This document shows positions 1 through 11,700 of a stretch of DNA of 64,000 nucleotides, in pieces. Each line of letters begins with the position of its first letter. The first letter of the stretch is position 1. Made by a program: the position numbers and the translations under genes. The notes below the pieces were generated by a model, which was not told the origin of the DNA, ran no database searches, and saw only the letters and a program-made list of their open reading frames with translations. Origin of the DNA: Thiocapsa marina 5811 (GTDB taxonomy: Bacteria > Pseudomonadota > Gammaproteobacteria > Chromatiales > Chromatiaceae). Location of the stretch: positions 1 through 64,000 of the forward strand of contig NZ_AFWV01000014.1 in the NCBI RefSeq assembly GCF_000223985.1, read 5' to 3'.

Positions 1-403
1 GCATTGCGCGCATCGGGATGGAACAATTCACCGCAGTGCAAACACTTGCGTCGTCTTCGCTGTTTCACTTGGGCAGCCCTCCGAGCTACTCCAAGCATCG
101 CCGACGACAGCGCTCCTCGCCGCCGCCGCGCGGCAGCGAAGACGACCCAAAACAAGATCCAAAGGCGGAAGAAGAGACTGAAAAGATAGGGGGAGGAAGA
201 ACACGCAGAAGAAACACCTCCGCACGTTCACTCCGGCCACATGGCTACAGATTCAGGTCGGCGCTGACAGCCATGAGCGCTCGAAGCCGCGCACAGGGCC
301 TTTCAGCGAAAGAACAGGCTTAATCCTTTCGCGAAGAGCAGCGAGTGCGTCTTGCAGGAGCCGTCACAGGCGAGCACTCGATACACACGGCAAGACAATT
401 CCG
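1..403. other. left-edge region with no recognisable gene
   Basis: No open frame here resembles a known protein. The first 190 bases can be read as a short arginine- and lysine-rich peptide ending in a stop at about 189, but the composition looks like frame noise in GC-rich DNA. It could be the tail of a gene starting outside the window. The stretch lies beyond the ilvC terminator. Confidence 0.4.
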
Positions 404-446
404 ATACAAAACAAAAGGCCATGCGCCCTTCGGGTGCATGGCCTTT
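404..446 (-). terminator. intrinsic terminator downstream of ilvC
   Basis: On the minus strand a stem AAGGCCATGC..GCATGGCCTT closes over a small GAAG-type loop and is followed by a T-rich tract (TTTTGTTTTG). It lies about 57 bases past the ilvC stop codon, as expected for the end of the ilvBNC transcript. Confidence 0.8.
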
Positions 447-502
447 CGTGTCTTGCGGGATCCGAGCGATCGAATCCCGCAAAGGAACCGGGTTGCAGTC
501 GA

Positions 503-1579
<1,077 letters not shown>

Positions 1580-1655
1580 TCAGGCACTCAGTCAGGTCCG
1601 ATCCGTAAAAGCGAACCGCAACCGCGCAAGCAGTCCAATCCAAAAAAAGTAAAGA

Positions 1656-1757
1656 TTTAAACCGCGTCCGCCACAGAGGCTAAGGACAGGCGGCATACCC
1701 GATTCACGGGAAAGCGGCTCATGTCTCACCCCGGGGCGAACACGGACGCGGCTTAAA
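1656..1757. repeat. TTTAAACCGCG-bounded intergenic element (unclassified interior)
   Basis: The left end reads TTTAAACCGCGTCCG and the right end CGGACGCGGCTTAAA, an inverted pair with one mismatch. It lies between ilvN and ilvC. Its right end contains the TAA stop codon of ilvN (bases 1753-1755). The interior does not match the A or B type of the family. Confidence 0.75.
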
Positions 1758-2244
1758 CGGTGAGACCCTTCTCGCCGCGCGAGATGCCGGTCGGTCCCGA
1801 GCGCACGACCTCGACGATCAGCCCTTCCGGCACGGCACCGATGAAGGCATCCAGCTTCTTGGAGGCCCCCGTCAACTCGATGACATAGCTGGTATCGGTC
1901 ACATCGATGATCTTGGCGCGGAAGATCTCGGTCAGGCGCTTGATCTCCTCGCGGTCCTGCCGCTCGGCACGCACCTTGATCATCATCATCTCGCGTTCGA
2001 TATGCGGACCCTCGGAGAGGTCGAGCAGCTTTACCGTGTCGATCAGCTTGTTCAGCTGCTTCTTGATCTGCTCGACCACGTCGTCGTTGCCCGTGGTGAC
2101 CAGGGTCATCCGCGAGAGTGTCGGATCGTCTGTCGGAGCGACGGTCAGTGATTCGATGTTGTAGCCACGGGCAGAGAAGAGCCCGGCGACGCGCGAGAGT
2201 GCACCCGCCTCGTTCTCCAGCAGCACGGCAATGATATGTCTCAT
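1753..2244 (-). CDS. ilvN: acetolactate synthase small (regulatory) subunit
   Basis: Regulatory subunit that activates the IlvB catalytic subunit and confers feedback inhibition by valine. The 163-residue length matches the IlvH/IlvN family. The N-terminal ACT domain begins MRHIIAVLLENEAGALSRV with the typical GLFSARGYNIESL segment, and a second ACT-like C-terminal half follows. It starts 31 bp after the ilvB stop codon, so the two subunits are probably co-transcribed. Its stop codon is provided by the end of a repeat element. Confidence 0.95.
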   Translation of the reverse strand: MRHIIAVLLENEAGALSRVAGLFSARGYNIESLTVAPTDDPTLSRMTLVTTGNDDVVEQIKKQLNKLIDTVKLLDLSEGPHIEREMMMIKVRAERQDREEIKRLTEIFRAKIIDVTDTSYVIELTGASKKLDAFIGAVPEGLIVEVVRSGPTGISRGEKGLTV

Positions 2245-2275
2245 GTCTTAAGATCTCTTTCGCTCGGGACGCGAT

Positions 2276-4063
2276 CTAGGCCAGCTCGCGATCCGACAGA
2301 CTCGGCGCCAGGTGCATCTCGTGGTGGCCCTTGCCGGCGGCGATCATCGGGTAGACGTTCTCGGTCGGATCCACGATGACGTCCATGAACACGAGACGGT
2401 TCTTCATCGCGAACGCCTCGGTCATCGCGGCCTCCAGATCGGCCGGCCGGTCGACCCGCATGCCGACATGCCCGAAACTCTCGGCGAGCTTCACGAAGTC
2501 CGGCAGGGCATCGACATAAGAGTTCGAGTAGCGGCTTTCGTAGAAGAACTCCTGCCACTGACGCACCATGCCCATGTAGCCGTTGTTGAGCAGGATGACC
2601 TTCACGGGAAGCCCGTACTGAAGGCAAGTCGCAAGCTCCTGAATACACATCAGGATGCTCGCCTCCCCGGAGATGCAGGCGACCTGCGCATCCGGAAACG
2701 CCAGCTGCACGCCCATCGCCGCCGGCAGCCCGAAGCCCATGGTGCCGAGACCGCCGGAGTTGATCCAGCGCCGCGGCTTGTCGAACGGATAGAACTGGGC
2801 GGCAAACATCTGGTGTTGGCCGACGTCCGAGGTGAGATAGAGGTCGCCGCCGGTCACCTTGTAGAGTGTTTCCACCGCGAACTGCGGCTTGATGGCAGCA
2901 CTGCTGCGATCGTATTGCAGACAATCCACGCCGCGCCATTCCGCAATCTTGGCCCACCAATCGGACACCGGTTGCTCCTCGGAGCGCGGAGCCAGCTCAC
3001 GATAGAGCTTCAGCATATCGGCGAGCACGTTCGCGACCTGTCCCACGATCGGGACATGGACCTTCACGTTTTTGGAGATCGAGGAGGGATCGACGTCGAC
3101 ATGGATGATCTTCGCATGCGGGCAAAAGTGCTCGATCTTGCCGGTGACCCGATCGTCGAAGCGCGCACCGATGGCGATCAAGACGTCGGTCTCGTGCATC
3201 GCCATGTTCGCTTCGTAGGTGCCGTGCATCCCGAGCATGCCGATAAACTGCGGATCGGTCATCGGATAGGCGCCGAGCCCCATCAGGGTGCTGGTGACCG
3301 GAAAACCGGTGGCACGAACGAGGTCGGTCAACTGCCCCGATGCCTCCCCGAGCACCACGCCGCCGCCGGTGTAGAAGACCGGCCGCTTCGCCTCGAGGAT
3401 CAGATCCACTGCCTTGCGGATCTGCCCGGGATGGCCTTTCAGCACAGGGTTGTACGAGCGCATCTTCACATCGCGCGGATAATCGTAGGGGATCTTGATG
3501 TTCGGATCCGTCACGTCCTTCGGGATGTCGACCACCACCGGCCCCGGCCGACCGCTCGTCGCGATATAGAAGGCCTTGCGGATGGTCACGGCGAGGTCGC
3601 GCACGTCCTTGACCAGGAAGTTGTGCTTCACGCAGGGCCGGGTGATGCCGACGGTGTCGACCTCCTGGAAGGCATCGCTGCCGATGACCGGGGTCGGCAC
3701 CTGACCGGTCAGGATCACCATCGGAATGGAGTCCATGTAGGCCGTCGCGATACCGGTGACCGCGTTGGTTGCGCCCGGGCCGGACGTCACGAGACAGACG
3801 CCGCACTTGCCGGTCGCACGTGCGTAGCCGTCTGCGGCGTGCGAGGCACCCTGCTCATGGCGGACAAGAATGTGTTTGACGGACTCCTGCCGAAACACCG
3901 CGTCGTAGATGTGCAGTACGGCCCCGCCGGGATAGCCGAAAACGAACTCGACGCCCTCGTCGGCGAGCGCTTGGACGACGATCTCGGCCCCGCTCAGCTC
4001 GACACCACTCCGCTCCGGCCGCCCCGGCTCAGCCCCTACGGATTGCGCTTCAGACAGTGCCAC
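2276..4063 (-). CDS. ilvB: acetolactate synthase large (catalytic) subunit
   Basis: Thiamine-diphosphate enzyme joining two pyruvates, or pyruvate and 2-ketobutyrate, at the entry to branched-chain amino acid synthesis. The 595 residues hold the N-terminal TPP domain with YPGGAVLHIYD and the catalytic glutamate in HEQGA (Glu70), a central FAD-type domain, and a C-terminal TPP motif GEAS..NNGYMGMVRQW from about residue 455. GEAS replaces the textbook GDGS, a variant I believe also occurs in other proteobacteria. About 20 N-terminal residues precede the conserved core, so a slightly later start is possible. First gene of the ilvBNC cluster. Confidence 0.96.
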   Translation of the reverse strand: MALSEAQSVGAEPGRPERSGVELSGAEIVVQALADEGVEFVFGYPGGAVLHIYDAVFRQESVKHILVRHEQGASHAADGYARATGKCGVCLVTSGPGATNAVTGIATAYMDSIPMVILTGQVPTPVIGSDAFQEVDTVGITRPCVKHNFLVKDVRDLAVTIRKAFYIATSGRPGPVVVDIPKDVTDPNIKIPYDYPRDVKMRSYNPVLKGHPGQIRKAVDLILEAKRPVFYTGGGVVLGEASGQLTDLVRATGFPVTSTLMGLGAYPMTDPQFIGMLGMHGTYEANMAMHETDVLIAIGARFDDRVTGKIEHFCPHAKIIHVDVDPSSISKNVKVHVPIVGQVANVLADMLKLYRELAPRSEEQPVSDWWAKIAEWRGVDCLQYDRSSAAIKPQFAVETLYKVTGGDLYLTSDVGQHQMFAAQFYPFDKPRRWINSGGLGTMGFGLPAAMGVQLAFPDAQVACISGEASILMCIQELATCLQYGLPVKVILLNNGYMGMVRQWQEFFYESRYSNSYVDALPDFVKLAESFGHVGMRVDRPADLEAAMTEAFAMKNRLVFMDVIVDPTENVYPMIAAGKGHHEMHLAPSLSDRELA

Positions 4064-4204
4064 CTCGGTGACCTCCGATCAGTCCCAGAAGGGTTCAAAA
4101 GCGGTCGAAGTTACCGCGATCCACGCAGCCGGTCAAGCAAGTCGATGAGCCGAAGCCGGGTACGGATTCGGTGCGCGCCCAAGACTCCCCGCCATCGCGG
4201 CGAT

Positions 4205-5260
4205 TCAACGGCAACGCGTGGGCCGCAGCGGACTCAGTCGAGTCGCAGGGAGACCGTAGACGGTGTCGTGAACATCCTGGAGAAGGCCCAGCTCGTCCCA
4301 CGCATCCCCCGGCCAACCTCCCGGCTCGACGCGACGACCCAGCGTCAGGTCCTGGAACGCCAGGTCGAAAGACTCGGGATCTCCCCAAGCCAACACGAGG
4401 ATCCTCAGCGCATCGGGGTAGCGTAGTTCCAAGACCGAGACATCACTTTGCTCGGCGAGCGCGAGATCCTCCGTCGGTCTTGCCAGATGCATGGCACGCA
4501 GCCAATCCGGAGCACCCGCGAAGCTGGATTCCGGATCCTTCCAGACCGGCGGCAGTTGCGTGAGCAAGAGACCGGCGAAGGCCGTAATCGCGGACTGTGG
4601 ATGCTCGAATCCGAGCTCGAGCGTAAAGATCTCCGATTGAGCGAACCCCTCGACCTTGACCGGGACGATCTTGAGCACGCGCGCCCGCAGCCGGAAGCCC
4701 GGCAATTTTTCCGCACCCCGAATCGCCAAACGGATGCTCTGACCCGCCGCATAGGGGTCGAAGACGGTGATGCTGAGATTTCCCGACATGATCTGCTCGA
4801 GCATTTCGCGCATCGCACCGGCGTCCTCGACCGCGACTTCGAGCTCGCGCACCAAGTCTTCGGCGCGCGACTCCGACGGCCCTTCCGCGGCATCCAACAT
4901 CTTCAGCAGCTTTTCCAGCCTTGACTGGCTTCGCGGCGAGAGACTCGCGAACCGAACAGCAACCTGATAGTGACCGGCTTCAAGGCGTTGCGCCCGCACC
5001 ACCACGGCTTCGACCGCAACCCTCGCGCGTCCGCGCCAGGGGAAAACCAGCCGCAGCGGACCCGTCAGGGCATCGGCCGGCATCGCCGCGACGAACTGTG
5101 CGCCGCCCCAGGAGATGTCCTGGTTCATCGCCGTGAGCGGTTGATCGATGCCCGGAAGGTAGACGTGAATCGGCACGCGCACGGCGATCCGCCGCTGAGT
5201 GCGCCGATTCAGAGGTGGCGTCGTTTGATGCCTGACCGAATCATCCGATTCCGTTGTCAT
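4205..5260 (-). CDS. PilZ-domain protein, probable c-di-GMP receptor
   Basis: The 351-residue protein has an N-terminal PilZ domain carrying both c-di-GMP binding signatures: the arginine cluster RRTQRR at residues 19-24 and the DISWGG motif about 40 residues later. The remaining 230 residues are a conserved-looking region of unknown function. The start at MTTESDD was preferred to one 35 codons upstream because the extra N-terminus is unlike the family. It is divergent from proS across 235 bp, so both promoters should lie there. Ligand binding is inferred from motifs; the cellular output is unknown. Confidence 0.85.
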   Translation of the reverse strand: MTTESDDSVRHQTTPPLNRRTQRRIAVRVPIHVYLPGIDQPLTAMNQDISWGGAQFVAAMPADALTGPLRLVFPWRGRARVAVEAVVVRAQRLEAGHYQVAVRFASLSPRSQSRLEKLLKMLDAAEGPSESRAEDLVRELEVAVEDAGAMREMLEQIMSGNLSITVFDPYAAGQSIRLAIRGAEKLPGFRLRARVLKIVPVKVEGFAQSEIFTLELGFEHPQSAITAFAGLLLTQLPPVWKDPESSFAGAPDWLRAMHLARPTEDLALAEQSDVSVLELRYPDALRILVLAWGDPESFDLAFQDLTLGRRVEPGGWPGDAWDELGLLQDVHDTVYGLPATRLSPLRPTRCR

Positions 5261-5495
5261 CTCGCACTCGGCTCCTGGGTGTCGCGACTGCGATACGCAC
5301 GACGACTGAAAAGGGATCTGGGGTTTTGGACGCCTCAGGCGCAGGCCGCAAGTATACCGGGGCATCCAACGCCCCGCGAACCGAACGGATCAACCGCGGC
5401 TTCGCCGAACCGGCATCGGACTTGGCATCCCGCGGTTGTTTCGATACCGGTAGACCAATACACTTCGCGCCTTTACGCTGCCGATAGTCTCGCCG

Positions 5496-7217
5496 ATGCG
5501 CACCTCTCAGTTCCCGATCCAGACCCTCAAAGAGACCCCGTCCGACGCGGAGATCGCCAGTCACCGCCTGATGCTGCGTGCCGGCATGATCCGCAAGCTG
5601 GCCGCCGGGCTCTACACCTGGCTACCGATGGGGCTGCGCGTCCTGCGCAAGGTCGAGGGCATCGTCCGCGACGAGATGGACCGTGCCGGAGCCCTGGAGG
5701 TTGCCATGCCGGCGGTGCAACCCGCCGAGCTGTGGCAGGAATCCGGTCGTTGGGACCAGTACGGCCCGGAGCTGCTGCGTCTGCGCGACCGCCACCAGCG
5801 CGACTTCTGCTTCGGCCCGACGCACGAGGAGATCATCACGGACCTCGCCCGCAACGAGCTGAAGAGCTACAAGCAGCTGCCGATCAACTTCTACCAGATC
5901 CAGACCAAGTTCCGCGACGAGATCCGGCCGCGCTTCGGCGTGATGCGGGCGCGCGAGTTCCTGATGAAGGACGCCTACTCCTTCCATCTCGACGACGCGT
6001 CGCTCGAAGACACCTACCGACAGATGCACGCGGCCTACAGTCGCATCTTCAGCCGCTGCGGGCTGGATTTCCGCCCGGTCCAGGCCGACACGGGCAGCAT
6101 CGGCGGCAACGCCTCGCACGAATTCCATGTGCTGGCGGACTCCGGCGAAGATGCCATCGCCTTCTCCGACACCAGCGACTACGCAGCCAACGTCGAGCTG
6201 GCCGAGGCCCTCGCCTTGGCCGACGCCGCCCCGCCCGCGCAGGAGACCGCGCGCCTGGTCGACACCCCGAACGCGCGCACCATCGCCGACCTGGTCGAGC
6301 AGTTCGCGCAGCCGATCGAGCGCACGGTCAAGACCCTGGTGGTCGCCGCCTCCCCCGAGAGCGGGTCTGCTCTGATCGCCCTGCTGGTGCGCGGCGACCA
6401 TGAGCTCAACGCCATCAAGGCCGAGAAGCTCCCCGGGGTCGCCGCGCCGCTGCGCATGGCAACCGAGGCCGAGATCCGCGAGGCGATCGGCGCCGGTCCC
6501 GGATCGCTCGGCCCGAAGGATCTGCCGATCCCCTGCATCGTCGACCGCACGGTCGCGGTGACCGGCGATTTCAGCGCCGGGGCCAATCAGGACGGCAAGC
6601 ATTGGTTCGGTCTGAACTGGGGCCGGGATCTACCGCTGCCCGAGGTCGCGGATCTTCGCAACGTGATCGACGGGGACCCGAGCCCGGATGGCTCGGGACA
6701 TCTACGCATCGCGCGCGGCATCGAGGTCGGACACATCTTCCAGCTCGGGCGCAAATACAGCGAGGCGATGAAGGCCAACGTACTCGGGGAGGACGGCCGC
6801 GCCACCACGCTCACCATGGGCTGTTACGGCATCGGGGTGTCGCGCGTGGTCGCCGCGGCGATCGAGCAACATCACGACGAGCGCGGCATCTCTTGGCCGG
6901 CACCGATCGCGCCCTTCCAAGTCGCGCTTCTGCCGATGAAGCTCGGCAAATCCTACCGCGTGCGCGAGGCAACGGATCAGCTTTACGAGGATCTCAAGCA
7001 GGCGGGCATCGACGTCCTGCTCGACGATCGCGACGCCCGCCCCGGCGTCATGTTTGCCGACATGGAGCTGATCGGCATCCCGCATCGCATCGTGGTCGGC
7101 GACAAATCGCTCGACGACGGTCAGGTCGAGTACAAGGGCCGCAACGACAGCGAGATGCAGCTCATCCCGATCGAGGAGATCGTCGGCTGGCTGTCGGCGC
7201 GGCTTCGGACGGACTGA
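5496..7217 (+). CDS. proS: prolyl-tRNA synthetase
   Basis: Class II aminoacyl-tRNA synthetase charging tRNA-Pro in the cytosol. The 573 residues match the bacterial form (E. coli 572). In order: a class II core starting [20 protein letters not shown], the PTHEE segment, a YbaK-like editing insertion at roughly residues 230-380 that clears mischarged Ala-tRNA-Pro, the GCYGIGVSR motif 3 region, and the C-terminal anticodon-binding domain with [18 protein letters not shown]. It is a single gene, divergent from the PilZ gene. Confidence 0.97.
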   Translation: MRTSQFPIQTLKETPSDAEIASHRLMLRAGMIRKLAAGLYTWLPMGLRVLRKVEGIVRDEMDRAGALEVAMPAVQPAELWQESGRWDQYGPELLRLRDRHQRDFCFGPTHEEIITDLARNELKSYKQLPINFYQIQTKFRDEIRPRFGVMRAREFLMKDAYSFHLDDASLEDTYRQMHAAYSRIFSRCGLDFRPVQADTGSIGGNASHEFHVLADSGEDAIAFSDTSDYAANVELAEALALADAAPPAQETARLVDTPNARTIADLVEQFAQPIERTVKTLVVAASPESGSALIALLVRGDHELNAIKAEKLPGVAAPLRMATEAEIREAIGAGPGSLGPKDLPIPCIVDRTVAVTGDFSAGANQDGKHWFGLNWGRDLPLPEVADLRNVIDGDPSPDGSGHLRIARGIEVGHIFQLGRKYSEAMKANVLGEDGRATTLTMGCYGIGVSRVVAAAIEQHHDERGISWPAPIAPFQVALLPMKLGKSYRVREATDQLYEDLKQAGIDVLLDDRDARPGVMFADMELIGIPHRIVVGDKSLDDGQVEYKGRNDSEMQLIPIEEIVGWLSARLRTD

Positions 7218-7220
7218 TCC

Positions 7221-7265
7221 CAGACGCCAGACGCCAGACGCCAGACGCCAGACGCCAGACGCCAG
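7221..7265. repeat. heptanucleotide tandem repeat (CAGACGC)n
   Basis: Six perfect copies of CAGACGC plus a partial copy start 3 bases after the proS stop codon. Such arrays change copy number by slippage. A second heptamer array of different sequence lies at 25241. Confidence 0.9.
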
Positions 7266-7419
7266 CCGAGGCTCGACTCAAGCAAGGGCCAGGTCAAGAC
7301 TCACTGCGCCCCGAGCGGTCAATGCCACCCGACGACCTCAGACGACGCAGGAGGCAGGAGGCAGGACACTGGAAGCCCCTAACCATTGGAACCGCAAGAC
7401 ACACAGGACCTCACCCAAA

Positions 7420-7935
7420 ATGACGAAAGAAGCCTCCTTCGACCGCGATGCGCTCCTCGCCTGCGGACACGGCGAGATGTTCGGTCCGGGCAATGCCCAA
7501 CTGCCCGTGCCGAACATGCTGATGATGGATCGCGTGCTGCGCATCGCCGATTTCGGCGGCGCCAACGGCAAGGGCGAGATCTTGGCCGAGCTGGATATCA
7601 AGCCCGAGCTCTGGTTCTTTCAGTGCCATTTTCCCGGCGACCCGGTCATGCCGGGCTGTCTGGGCCTGGACGCCCTCTGGCAGCTCGTCGGCTTCTATCT
7701 GGCATGGATCGGCAACCCGGGGCACGGCCGCGCGCTCGGTGTGGGCGAGGTCAAGTTCACCGGGCAGGTTCTCCCGACCGCAAACAAGGTCACCTATCAC
7801 ATCGACATGAAGCGGGTCATCTCGCGCAAGCTGGTGCTCGGCATCGGCGACGGCGTGGTGCAGGTGGACGGGCGCACCATCTACACCGCCAAGGATCTGC
7901 GGGTCGGTCTCTTTACCTCGACCGAGGGTTTCTGA
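7420..7935 (+). CDS. fabA: 3-hydroxydecanoyl-ACP dehydratase/isomerase
   Basis: Dehydrates 3-hydroxyacyl-ACP and isomerises trans-2- to cis-3-decenoyl-ACP, the branch point of anaerobic unsaturated fatty acid synthesis. The 171-residue length and the hot-dog motif [20 protein letters not shown] fit FabA (E. coli 172 residues); catalytic His70 and Asp84 fall at the same numbers as in E. coli. No fabB follows; the next gene is convergent. Confidence 0.96.
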   Translation: MTKEASFDRDALLACGHGEMFGPGNAQLPVPNMLMMDRVLRIADFGGANGKGEILAELDIKPELWFFQCHFPGDPVMPGCLGLDALWQLVGFYLAWIGNPGHGRALGVGEVKFTGQVLPTANKVTYHIDMKRVISRKLVLGIGDGVVQVDGRTIYTAKDLRVGLFTSTEGF

Positions 7936-8014
7936 GGCTAAAGCACGTCCCGAGCGGTATTCGATCTCTCGCAGCGAGAGTAAGGCTCACCGGACCCAAC
8001 AGGCTACCGTCTTA

Positions 8015-8767
8015 TCACTGTGTCCGGGATGCCCCTGATCTGTCGCGATGCGGCGGGTGGCACGCTCGAGACCCCATGATTGCAGCGAGGCGAGGATAAC
8101 GCTCGAGATCGCCCTCGAGACGCTCGAGGGCGAAGCGTACGAACATCGACTCGCTCAGCCAGTCCTCCCGCCGTGACGCGTGGCCTGCCCGATGATGCGG
8201 GGTGTTCCGATAGGCAAACCCCTGCATGCTCGCGGGACCGTCCCAGACACTGAATGTCGCCAGCGTCAGCAGGGGATGCTCTCCGAATCCGATGTGGTAG
8301 GCGCAGCCCGGGGTGTCGCGTAACTGACGGCGGATCCCCGGGACGCTGCGCCAAAAGTCAAGCGCCCGCCCCGGCGTGACCCGCGCGCGGGTCAGGACCG
8401 CCAGCGGCCGATCCGATGACGATGCGCCCCGACAGTTGAACACGGCCTCGCCGTCCCAGGTTCCGCGCCTGGACAGGGGCGTCAACGTGAAGTGAAGCTG
8501 ATCGCTGCTCGACTCGGCGACCGCGCGGTAGAACCGGCTCCGGCGCAGGCGTGCCTCGTCGTTCGGATTCGCGAGTACGCGCATCAGGCAATAGGCACGC
8601 AGATCCGGAACCACGGAGAATCCGTCACCGCTGCCGCAGCCCATCAGCCGGACCACGCCGGCGGGCATGTCGCGGCCGGCGAGCAGGCGCTGAAACCCCA
8701 TCAAGAGCAGGGCGCCCGGGATCTTCCGCATCGGATAGCGAAAGAAGCTGAACAGGACTTGGCTCAT
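8015..8767 (-). CDS. crtA: spheroidene monooxygenase-like protein
   Basis: CrtA-type haem enzymes add keto groups to acyclic carotenoids in purple bacteria. The 250 residues share the CrtA landmarks GCGSGDGFSVVPD, LTRARVTPGRALDFW, then VPGI, IGFGEHPLLTLATFSVW and an FAYR..H segment. The ATG overlaps the stop codon of the upstream membrane-protein gene by four bases (ATGA), so translation is probably coupled. No other carotenoid or photosynthesis gene is visible nearby, so the substrate is uncertain; CrtA-like proteins of unknown role also occur. The C-terminal 25 residues look unstructured. Confidence 0.75.
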   Translation of the reverse strand: MSQVLFSFFRYPMRKIPGALLLMGFQRLLAGRDMPAGVVRLMGCGSGDGFSVVPDLRAYCLMRVLANPNDEARLRRSRFYRAVAESSSDQLHFTLTPLSRRGTWDGEAVFNCRGASSSDRPLAVLTRARVTPGRALDFWRSVPGIRRQLRDTPGCAYHIGFGEHPLLTLATFSVWDGPASMQGFAYRNTPHHRAGHASRREDWLSESMFVRFALERLEGDLERYPRLAAIMGSRACHPPHRDRSGASRTQ

Positions 8768-11700
8768 AGATCCAGACGCATCTCTTCCGCATCGGGGGTG
8801 GATTTCGCCGCCGGCCGCTTCCGTTCGAACGCGCCCGTCTCCCGCCAGATCAGCGGCTTGGAAAGACCCTCCCAGCCCCATCGCAGCCAATCGAGCAGCC
8901 GCATCGCGAGCCACAGCGCCCAGGCGAGCATGAGTGCGCGGTAGACCCACATGGGGACAGAGAGCACCCACACCTCGGGCAACCCGGGCCCGCCGCGGTC
9001 TTGATACCAGTTGAGCCCGGTCGCGGTCGAGCCGTTGCCCCTGATCTGCATCTCGGGTGTCCCGAGCAGACCTTGCTGGACGGCGCCGAGGAGACCCGCG
9101 AGGGCGAAGAGCGTCAGGATCACGAGCCCGGTTTGGATCAGATTGAAGCGCCAGGCGGGACGTGCCATTGGCTCCAGGCGATGCCGCAGGCCGAGCGCGA
9201 AGAGCCAGCCGATGACCAGCAGCACGACCCAGACCTCGGCCAGGATGAGCCCGATACCGAGCAGGAGCCAATCGTGCATGCGCAGGGGCGTGAGTCGGCT
9301 GCGACCCAAACCCGCGGCCAGCCCGATCAGCACCAGCAGGATTCCCCAGAAGAGCACGGCAGGCCCGATCCTCGGCCCCCACGTCCAGAGAACCCAGCGG
9401 TCGTCGGGCAGGTCCAGCGAGAGATTCAGGTTCACGGCCGTACTGCCCAGATCGGGCAGATCGGGCCGGTAGCCGAGTCCCAAGGGTTGCGGCTCGCGCC
9501 AGGTCAGCTCGGCCCGGGTCGAGCCGGGCGTGAGCGGCAGCTCGACCTCCGGCGCCGTGTCCGGCAGGGGAAGACTGCGGCCGTCCAGGCTGAAGGCGAT
9601 GGGCTCGGCGGCGTCCGGCAGCCGGATGACATGGCTGCCGCCTTGACTGCTGCGGATCTCCAGCGTCAGGGTCGAGAGGGTCCCGCGTTGGCCCGGCTCG
9701 ACGCGCGTGTCGACGCGATCGATGGTCAAGGTCGGCCCCGGGACGCCCGGTGGTCGGGTGAGGGTCAGGAGGAGTGTCTCGCCCGGCAGGGGTCGCCAGT
9801 TGGGCAGCCAGCGCTGCGCCGGACCCAGCCGATGGACCGGCGCGATACCCGCGTATTCCAGGTGCCAGAGCGGTCCCACATCGAGACGCCAATCCTCGCT
9901 CAGGCGCGGATCCATGGGGGCAACGAGACGCAGCTCGCGGGTCGGCTCCAGTCGCGACGACCAGGTAACCTCCGAGCGCCCGGCGGGCAGATCCGCGAGG
10001 ACCGCCGAGCCCTCGACCTGAACACCGGGTGTCTGCACGGACTCGCCCCGGAGCAACGGCACCGGGATCAAGACCGGAAACGCGTCGGGCGAAAGACGCA
10101 GAACGCGGGTGTCCACGCGCCAGTCGATGCCCATCCGTAGGGTCCGCTCGACACGCAGCAGCGGCGGCAGCGCACCTTGGGCGAGCGACACCTCCTGCGG
10201 GTCGCCGGTGTCGGAGATGCGCACCAGGCGAATCTGAGCACCGGCACGCCCGCCCGCATCCAGACCTTCCAGGTTCCAGCCCTCGACGGTGGCCCGGATC
10301 AGGCGCGGCGGCAAGGGCAGCGGGATCTCGACCTGATCGCGGCTCGCAAGCGGACCGACGAGTCTGACCCCATGCCGGCCGGCTGGAAGCATGAGCAGGA
10401 GCCGACCGGCCGCATCTTGGCGCAGTCCGTCCGAGGGAGCGCCGTCCACGCGGATCTCGGTCGGCAGCCAGCCCCCTGCCCCGCCCGGCATGGGCGCCGC
10501 GACCGCGACCGCGGCATCCAAGGTCAAATCCAGCACCAGCCGATCGGGATCCGCCGCCAGGACCATGAGGGGTAGATCGACGCAATGCGGCAGACAATCC
10601 GGCGGGGCGAGCAGACGGGTACGTAGCTCCTGAAGCAACTCGGGGCCGGGCAGATCCTCGGCCGAGGCAGGCTCGGTGCCGAGCGCAGTCCCCACTCCCA
10701 AGGCGACCAGAAGCGCGAGGCCCGCGCCGTGTGTCCCGCGCGCCCCGAGGAGCCCGGCCAACCGCAGACCGAGCAGCACCAAGAGGACGGCGCCGAGAAG
10801 CGAGAGCACCAGGTTCAAGGTCGGCGTCAACAACCAGAGACGTGCCGACTCCTGCTCGCCGACCGGTCCGCTCCAGCGCAGCTCGACGCTGTTCCAGCGC
10901 CAGTCCGGGATGCCGGCTCCGGTCTGAAGACGTGCATCGGGATCCATGACTTCCACGGGCTCGGGAATCGGAGCGGCGGCTCCGGACAGGGCACCGGAGA
11001 GACGCTCGCGTTTGGACATCGCCTCCATGTCCATCGAGCTGCGCAGCTCAAGTGCGGGTGCGGATGCGGCGGTCGTCCGCGCGACCGATCCGGCGTCGCC
11101 CAGCTCGACCCACGGACGTTCCAGATGCGGAAAGAGCCCGTCGCGGACCTCGCTCACCAAGAACGGGAGCCCGATGACCAATAGTCCCAGCAAGGCCAGT
11201 CGAAAATAGAGGGTCACCAGGTTTCGCAGGCGCCGCAGACCGGTACGCACGGGCGCGTCCGGGATCAATCGAAGCAGCGCCGCGGCGGCCAGCACGTTCA
11301 GCCAGATCAGCCGCGGGGCACCGGGCGCCTGCCAGGTCAGGCCGAGCGTGAGCAGGGCAAGCAACGCCCAGCCCCAGCCCCAGATCCGGCCGATACCGAG
11401 TGTCGTGATCAGCACCAGAAAGAGATCCAACAGGCTCCAGCGCCCGATCCAGGTGCTCGGGAGGTTGTCGACGCCTTGGACGGTCAAGAGATCCCAACCG
11501 GGCGGGAGATACAGCCGGGCGTCCACGCTCTCGAACTCCGTCGCCCAACCGGAGGCCGGAACGCGTCCGGGTGCGGAGTCGAGCCGAGCATCCGCCACGA
11601 CATCCAGAGTGCCCCGCCTGACCTCCACACCCGGCGATGTCTCGTCGTTCAGACGCGTGATCAGCACCGGACGGCCGTCGACGCTCACGGCGCCCAGCGC

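Noticed and set aside
2312-4426. 704-codon plus-strand open frame opposite ilvB
   Set aside because: Histidine- and arginine-rich antisense shadow of ilvB with no recognisable domain.
8768-10597. N-terminal 610 codons of a long frame continuous with the crtA-like gene
   Set aside because: Low-complexity Arg/Ala/Pro sequence overlapping the membrane-protein gene in another frame; CrtA similarity begins only at the ATG at 8767.
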